A stretch of 9,997 nucleotides of DNA from CAZTDD01 sp964612675 (lineage in GTDB: Bacteria; Hinthialibacterota; Hinthialibacteria; Hinthialibacterales; JAKPRU01): positions 1 to 9,997 of the forward strand of contig CAZTDD010000176.1 in the NCBI GenBank assembly GCA_964612675.1. Direction: 5' to 3'. The stretch's first letter is position 1, and every line of letters starts with the position of its first letter. Shown piece by piece: positions 5,666 to 9,997 of the stretch. Both the position numbers and the translations under genes were made by a program. A model generated the notes under the pieces. It saw nothing but the letters and a program-made list of their open reading frames with translations, did no database searches and was not told the DNA's origin.

Positions 5666-8308
5666 ATGAGTACAACGAAATATGAGCGGTTTCATTTGGA
5701 ATCTCTGGATGATCTTCAAGCGAAGATTGAAGAGCTGAAGCTGAACCTACCTGTCGAAAACGATGTGTCCATTCTAGGAAAACCATTGGATGCGGGACCG
5801 TTTCGGCTGCCGAATCGATTGGCGATCCACCCGATGGAGGGATGCGACGGGATGCCGAACGGGGCGCCATCGGAACTGGTATTCAGGCGATATCGTCGGT
5901 TTGCATCCGGTGGTGCGGGTCTTTTGTGGTTCGAGGCGACCGCGGTTGTACCGGAAGCCCGTGCGAACCCCCGCCAGCTCTGGATTCACGAGGGGACGGC
6001 GGATGAATTCGCCAGGTTGCTCGACGAATCGCACCGTGCCGCCCGCGAGTCGATGGGCTCCGATCATCGCCCGATTACAGTCCTCCAGCTGACCCACTCC
6101 GGACGATACAGCAAGCCGGTCGCGAAACCGGCGCCGATTATTGCCCATCATTCCGAAGTCCTCGATCCACAACACAAACTACCGAAGGAATACCCCCTCA
6201 TTAGCGATGCTGAATTGGACAGCTTGCAGGACCGATATGTGGAAGCGGCACGGCTGGCGCAAAAAGCCGGATTCGATGCGGTCGATATCAAAAGTTGCCA
6301 TCGATACCTTGTCTCCGAGCTGCTCGCCTCGTTCACACGTGAGAACAGCCGGTACGGCGGTCCGGAGTTCGAGAACCGAAGTCGCCTGGTGAGAGAAGTG
6401 GTAGATCGAATCCGTGCCGAAGTGCCGGGTCTTGTGGTCACGGCGCGAATGAATGCGTTCGACGCGATTCGATACCCATACGGATTTGGAGTGGACAAAA
6501 ACGACGAAACGAAACCGGATCTTACCGACCCGAAGAAACTCGTCGCGATGTTCAAGGACCGAAGCGCACCGTTTTTGAACGTCAGCATCGGAAACCCCTA
6601 TTTCAATCCGCACTATGGACGACCGTTCGATTTTCCAACACTGGGCGGATATGTTCCGGCAGAACATCCTCTCGAAGGAGTGAATCGAATCGTTCAGATT
6701 GTAAGAGGCATCCAGGAAGCATATCCGAACCTGCCTATCGTGGGCACCGGTTATTCCTGGCTGCGGCACCTGATGCCGTATGTGGCCGCCGGGGTCATTC
6801 AAAGCGGCTGGGCGGCAGTTGTCGGCCTGGGGCGCGGGGCATTCGCATACCCGGATTTCGCGAAAGATATCTTGCGCGGCGAGGGGATGGATCCGCAGAA
6901 GGTCTGTGTGGCGTGTTCGTCCTGTACACAGATTATGCGGGACGGGGGCCGGACCGGTTGCGTAATCAAGGATCCCGAGGTGTACGGGCCGATCTACCGG
7001 GAGGGGCGGGCAAATGCGCCCGATACGATCCGCGAAGAGGCCGCCCGATGTCGCGGCTGCGAGGAGGCGAGCTGTCAAGGTGGTTGCCCGACCTCGGTCG
7101 ATGTGCCCCGTTTCCTGAATCATGTCGCAAACGACCGGATGCGAGATGCGTACGAAGTGTTGAGAAAATCGAATGTGCTTCCAGAGTCATGCGGACTTGT
7201 GTGTCCGAGTGAGGTTCAATGCGAAGGGAATTGTGTGTTAGGGATTTTGGAAGGCACTCCAATTCCGATCAAAAGAATCCAGCGATTTGTTTCAGAGGTG
7301 GCGCGCCGGGAAGGCTGGATTCGGCCGGATACTCTACCGCCGGCAACAGGACGGCGCATCGCAATCGTTGGAGCCGGTCCCGCAGGCATTTCGTGTGCAG
7401 CGAATCTGCTTGCTCAGGGGCATAGGGTGGTCATTCACGATCGCCGCAAAAGACCGGGGGGATTGTTGGACGACTCTATCCCGGAGGAACGCATTTCCTC
7501 GGAGGCAGCGGGAAGCGAAATCAAAGAGGTCCTTGAGGGGTACAAAGATCGGCTGGAATGGAGGATGGGAGTATCTCTTGGTTCGGACTTTGATCTCGAC
7601 AGCCTCTTGAATGAGGGATTCGACGCGATTTTCGTTGCGATGGGGTTACCGGAAGGGGTTCCGCTGCCCGGAGCGGACCGTCCTGAGGAAGGCGTAGAGG
7701 ATGCGCTCACGTTTCTGCGACGGATGAAAACCGAGACGGGACCACTCATGAAGGACCGAACCGGTGTTCGTGTAGCGGTTCTGGGCGGAGGCAATACAGC
7801 GATGGATGCCGCCACCACCGCCGTGAAGTCGGGAGCACGGGATGTTTTCATAATCTATCGGCGCTCTTTTGCGGAGATGCCGGCTTGGCCCGCCGAGCGC
7901 GATGCCGCAATGAACGCGGGTGTTCATTTCCTCATACTCACGCAGCCGGTTGGATACGAGATCGAGGAGGGCCGGTTGGCGGGGGTGCGGGTTGCGCGGA
8001 CGGTTCTGGGGCCACCAGACGAGTCTGGACGACGGAGACCGGAAGTTGTTCCGGGTAGCGAGAATGTGATCCAGGTCGACCTCGCGATTGAAGCCATCGG
8101 CCAGCGCCCTCCTGAGAACCTTTCGGGTACGTTGCCCGGAGTGCGACTGCAATCGAACGGCCTAATCGATGCCGATCCGATCACCGGTGCCACGTCTCGG
8201 CAGCGAGTGTATGCAGGCGGAGACATTGTGAACGGCGGTACCACGGCTGCACAGGCGGTCGCCGAAGGCAGCCGCGCCGCCCGCGCTATTCATCGGGGAC
8301 TTCTGTAA
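5666..8308 (+). CDS. Old Yellow Enzyme fused to a GltD-like Fe-S/FAD/NAD(P)H oxidoreductase module
   Basis: The protein has 880 residues from the ATG at 5666 (890 if ATG 5636 is used). Residues ~35-410 form an OYE-type FMN barrel: HPMEGCDG (55-62), QLTHSGRYS (141-149), DIKSCHRYL (207-215) and YGG (230-232). A cysteine cluster follows, C414-x2-C417-x2-C420-x11-C432, matching the 4Fe-4S site of 2,4-dienoyl-CoA reductase-like enzymes but one residue shorter in one spacing. Residues ~460-525 carry eight cysteines (C462, C465, C470, C474, then C509, C513, C519, C523) typical of the Fe-S domain at the start of glutamate synthase small subunit (GltD) and dihydropyrimidine dehydrogenase. Then come an FAD site GAGPAG (569-574), an NAD(P)H-side motif GGGNTA (707-712) and the FAD-closing YAGGDIVNGG (849-858). 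The likely flow is NAD(P)H to FAD to Fe-S to FMN to an unsaturated substrate. The substrate is unknown. Classical FadH is about 670 residues and lacks the extra cysteine domain. It is probably cytoplasmic and made from its own promoter. Confidence 0.88.
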   Translation: MSTTKYERFHLESLDDLQAKIEELKLNLPVENDVSILGKPLDAGPFRLPNRLAIHPMEGCDGMPNGAPSELVFRRYRRFASGGAGLLWFEATAVVPEARANPRQLWIHEGTADEFARLLDESHRAARESMGSDHRPITVLQLTHSGRYSKPVAKPAPIIAHHSEVLDPQHKLPKEYPLISDAELDSLQDRYVEAARLAQKAGFDAVDIKSCHRYLVSELLASFTRENSRYGGPEFENRSRLVREVVDRIRAEVPGLVVTARMNAFDAIRYPYGFGVDKNDETKPDLTDPKKLVAMFKDRSAPFLNVSIGNPYFNPHYGRPFDFPTLGGYVPAEHPLEGVNRIVQIVRGIQEAYPNLPIVGTGYSWLRHLMPYVAAGVIQSGWAAVVGLGRGAFAYPDFAKDILRGEGMDPQKVCVACSSCTQIMRDGGRTGCVIKDPEVYGPIYREGRANAPDTIREEAARCRGCEEASCQGGCPTSVDVPRFLNHVANDRMRDAYEVLRKSNVLPESCGLVCPSEVQCEGNCVLGILEGTPIPIKRIQRFVSEVARREGWIRPDTLPPATGRRIAIVGAGPAGISCAANLLAQGHRVVIHDRRKRPGGLLDDSIPEERISSEAAGSEIKEVLEGYKDRLEWRMGVSLGSDFDLDSLLNEGFDAIFVAMGLPEGVPLPGADRPEEGVEDALTFLRRMKTETGPLMKDRTGVRVAVLGGGNTAMDAATTAVKSGARDVFIIYRRSFAEMPAWPAERDAAMNAGVHFLILTQPVGYEIEEGRLAGVRVARTVLGPPDESGRRRPEVVPGSENVIQVDLAIEAIGQRPPENLSGTLPGVRLQSNGLIDADPITGATSRQRVYAGGDIVNGGTTAAQAVAEGSRAARAIHRGLL

Positions 8309-8337
8309 GCTTAACCAGTGTGGAATGGTAGAATCAG

Positions 8338-8355
8338 CCGATCCTGCAGGATCGG
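8338..8355. promoter_or_regulatory. 18-bp perfect palindrome between the flavoprotein and GT4 genes
   Basis: ccgatcctgcaggatcgg reads the same on both strands with no central spacer. As RNA it would form a 7-bp stem with a TGCA tetraloop. No T-run follows, so an intrinsic terminator is unlikely. It lies 29 bp after the flavoprotein stop and 49 bp before the GT4 start, a fitting place for a dimeric repressor's operator or an mRNA end-protecting hairpin. Which one, if either, cannot be told. Confidence 0.45.
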
Positions 8356-8393
8356 TATGATGAATTCTGTTCAGAGTGGGCAATGCCGGGGTT

Positions 8394-8398
8394 GAGGA
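8394..8398 (+). promoter_or_regulatory. Ribosome binding site for the GT4 gene
   Basis: GAGGA lies 6 nt before the ATG at 8405, supporting that start. Confidence 0.55.
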
Positions 8399-8404
8399 AC
8401 TGAA

Positions 8405-9526
8405 ATGGTCGAACAGGTGGTTTTTGTCGATCCGTCGGGACGGGGCGGAATCGGTCACTATACATACTGTCTCGCCCGCGAGATGGCCCGCGCAGGTACT
8501 GAGGTTACTCTGCTGACTTCCGACCAATGGGAGTTTGCACAAAATCCGTCAGGTATCGATGTCCGTATGTGTTTTCAGGGATACAAAACTCGTCCGTGGG
8601 CGATCCGACGGGAATTCGAGCGCGTATCGAAGAACGGCGTTGTAGCGGTTCATTGGCAATCCACAACCCACCCAATTCTTCTCTGGCTTCTGCAGTCCAT
8701 TTCGTGTTCCAGCCTAAACGAGAGTCCCTGGGTGTTTACTGTTCATAATGTTCTGCCCCATGAAATCGGATGGCTGGACAAACTGACCCATTCGATGCTG
8801 TACAAACGGATGAACGGTTTGATCTTCCACGGATTGACCAGCCGGAATCGGTTCCAACGTCTGTTTTCCCTCAACAACCGGCGATGGGTTACCATCCCCC
8901 ACGGAGAGTATGTGTTCCATTTCGAGAACAAACCTGTGCCGGGTCCCAATCTGGAGGAGAAGAACATTCTTTTCTTCGGAAACGTCCGGAAGTATAAGGG
9001 GCTGATCTATCTTCTCCGCGCTTTTCAATTGGTGAGAGAACAGGTGCCCGGTGCACGTCTCCTGATCGTGGGGCAGGCGCTTGAAGACTTCACGCCGTAC
9101 CAGAAAGAAATTGACCTGCTGGGGATGGCCAAAGACGTCGATGTGGAGCTCCGGTATGTCTCGAATGACGAGGTGCCCGACATCTTTTCACGAGCGACCG
9201 TGGTGGCGCTGCCGTATACCGATGTATACCAGAGCGGTGTTTTGCTACTGGCTTACGGGGCGGGAATCCCTGTGGTTGCCTCCGACGTGGGGGATCTGTC
9301 AGAAGCGATTCGGGACCAAGAAACCGGCTTGCTGGTCCCACCGGCGGAAGTTCCGGCCCTCAGAGATGCTCTGATCACCCTACTTCAGAACCCGGAAAAG
9401 TGTTCGGAAATGGGCCGGAATGCACGCCAACTGGCGGATACGGAGTATAATTGGAAACATATCGCCGAAAAGACCCTCGAGTTTTACCGCACTCTTCGAC
9501 CCAAGAACGGCAAGTTGAGCAGTTGA
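8405..9526 (+). CDS. Glycosyltransferase family 4 (GT-B fold)
   Basis: The gene encodes 373 residues with the two Rossmann-like halves of a GT-B retaining glycosyltransferase. The N-terminal acceptor domain has the glycine loop GGIGHYT (14-20), a VHW segment (82-84) and HNVLPHE (114-120). The C-terminal nucleotide-sugar domain opens with IPHGEY (164-169) and FFGNVRKYKG (190-199), and includes LLIVGQ (219-224) and YQSGVLLLAYGAGIPVVAS (275-293), then DVGDLSE and ETGLLVPP. The usual E-x7-E signature is replaced by the QSGVLLLAYGAG variant, in which A283 stands where many relatives have the second Glu; this variant also occurs in active GT4 relatives, as I recall. It likely transfers a sugar from a nucleotide donor to a cell-surface glycan or lipid at the inner face of the membrane. 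Donor and acceptor are unknown. It has no membrane helix. It follows the flavoprotein by 96 bp and precedes a repeat array. Confidence 0.9.
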   Translation: MVEQVVFVDPSGRGGIGHYTYCLAREMARAGTEVTLLTSDQWEFAQNPSGIDVRMCFQGYKTRPWAIRREFERVSKNGVVAVHWQSTTHPILLWLLQSISCSSLNESPWVFTVHNVLPHEIGWLDKLTHSMLYKRMNGLIFHGLTSRNRFQRLFSLNNRRWVTIPHGEYVFHFENKPVPGPNLEEKNILFFGNVRKYKGLIYLLRAFQLVREQVPGARLLIVGQALEDFTPYQKEIDLLGMAKDVDVELRYVSNDEVPDIFSRATVVALPYTDVYQSGVLLLAYGAGIPVVASDVGDLSEAIRDQETGLLVPPAEVPALRDALITLLQNPEKCSEMGRNARQLADTEYNWKHIAEKTLEFYRTLRPKNGKLSS

Positions 9527-9568
9527 AACCCACAGCGGAATGAATCATGGGAGGGCGAAACGCGGGAG

Positions 9569-9600
9569 GGCGAACCTCCTGGTGAGCCGTGTTGTTTTTC
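9569..9600 (+). terminator. Possible terminator of the GT4 gene, supplied by the first repeat hairpin
   Basis: The hairpin ggcgaacctcctggtgagcc (9569-9588) is followed by gtgttgtttttc with five Ts at 9595-9599, starting 6 nt after the stem. It begins 42 bp after the GT4 stop. The stem is interrupted by two mismatches and the T-run is displaced, so this is a weak terminator at best. The same arrangement recurs at 9644-9675. Confidence 0.3.
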
Positions 9601-9692
9601 TTTCACGCGTGCGGATGAATCGCGGCACGGCGAATCACGGGAGGGCGAACCTCCTGGTGAGCCGTGTTGTTTTTCTTTCACGCGTGCGGATG

Positions 9693-9792
9693 NNNNNNNN
9701 NNNNNNNNNNNNNNNNNNNNNNNNNNNNNNNNNNNNNNNNNNNNNNNNNNNNNNNNNNNNNNNNNNNNNNNNNNNNNNNNNNNNNNNNNNNN
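9693..9792. other. Assembly gap of 100 N
   Basis: Exactly 100 undetermined bases interrupt the tandem array. The round number suggests a scaffolding placeholder rather than a measured distance, so the true number of repeat units is unknown. Confidence 0.98.
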
Positions 9793-9943
9793 AATCGCGG
9801 CACGGCGAATCACGGGAGGGCGAATCTCCTGATGAGCCGTGTTGTTTTTCCATATCTTTCACGTGCACGCACCAATCACGGGAACGAGAATAATGGGAGG
9901 AGGAAACGCGGGAGGGCGAATCTCCTGATGAGCCGTGTTCATT

Positions 9944-9997
9944 AAACACCGATTTTCGCGAGATCCCCAACCATCATAATTACACTAAGAATTAGCC
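9944..9997. other. Unassigned AT-rich end of window
   Basis: After the last repeat unit the sequence becomes AT-rich, with no start codon in a good context, no hairpin and no recognisable motif in the 54 bp available. It may be the upstream region of a gene beyond the window. Confidence 0.3.

Larger units (their letters stand above)
9542..9943. repeat. 75-bp tandem repeat array with nested 15-bp sub-repeats and a conserved hairpin
   Basis: Units at 9542-9616 and 9617-9691 are each 75 bp and nearly identical; a third begins at 9692 and runs into the gap. After the gap two diverged units follow, 9793-~9873 and ~9874-9943. Each unit opens with 15-bp sub-repeats close to gaatcacgggagggc: two copies in the first three visible units and three in the last. 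Each then has the hairpin core at 9569-9588, 9644-9663, 9819-9838 and 9915-9934. The core pairs ggcgaacc with ggtgagcc (or ggcgaatc with gatgagcc) around a TCCT loop, with a G-A/A-G tandem mismatch at the same place in all copies. The units left of the gap then continue gtgttgtttttctttc and cacgcgtg. No reading frame with coding character spans the array. It is non-coding repeat DNA following the GT4 gene, of unknown role. Confidence 0.85.

Noticed and set aside
6179..7123. 314-codon open frame on the minus strand
   Set aside because: It is antisense to the OYE barrel of the fusion protein, which has clear family motifs; the antisense product has none.
8405..9526. Glycan biosynthesis operon with the GH106-like and flavoprotein genes
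   Set aside because: The GH106-like gene is separated by a convergent pseudopilin and a divergent intergenic region, and the flavoprotein has no evident link to glycan synthesis; only loose proximity supports it.
9542..9943. CRISPR array
   Set aside because: The repeat is continuous 75-bp tandem DNA without unique spacers, and no cas gene is present.

Overview
This is a roughly 54 % GC (estimated by eye) bacterial scaffold segment holding five complete protein genes, the 3' end of a sixth, and an unusually rich set of intergenic inverted and tandem repeats. The organism cannot be named from this sequence. The mix of a GH106-like glycoside hydrolase, an orphan GspG-like pseudopilin with a standard prepilin leader, an Old Yellow Enzyme fused to a GltD-like module, and GC-rich hairpin repeats between genes is what I would expect from an uncultivated Gram-negative lineage such as Sumerlaeota, Hydrogenedentota or a PVC-type relative. 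That is inference only. A run of exactly 100 Ns (9693-9792) shows this is a scaffolded draft assembly.

Layout: 3-122 (+) is the end of an upstream gene with a beta-sandwich-like C-terminus. A multi-hairpin element (167-290) separates it from a convergent PHP-domain metal-dependent hydrolase (1149-358, -). After a 346-bp divergent intergenic region with a TATAAT box comes a 1033-residue GH106/alpha-L-rhamnosidase-like glycoside hydrolase (1496-4597, +). It converges, with 12 bp between stop codons, on a GspG-like pseudopilin (5242-4610, -). A 423-bp divergent intergenic region holds a perfect 21-bp inverted repeat (5286-5370). Next is an 880-residue flavoprotein joining an Old Yellow Enzyme barrel, cysteine clusters for Fe-S centres and a GltD-like FAD/NAD(P)H module (5666-8308, +). 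After a gap with an 18-bp perfect palindrome comes a GT4-type glycosyltransferase (8405-9526, +). The window ends in a 75-bp tandem repeat array that carries a hairpin with a covarying base pair and runs into the assembly gap.

The genes do not form one clear pathway. Glycan breakdown (GH106-like), glycan building (GT4) and a possible carbohydrate-binding C-terminus give a loose carbohydrate theme. The PHP protein, pseudopilin and flavoprotein look like independent transcription units. Only the flavoprotein and GT4 genes are codirectional neighbours, 96 bp apart. I found no defence system, phage module, CRISPR array, RNA gene or transposase. The most unusual items are the OYE/GltD fusion and the structured repeats.
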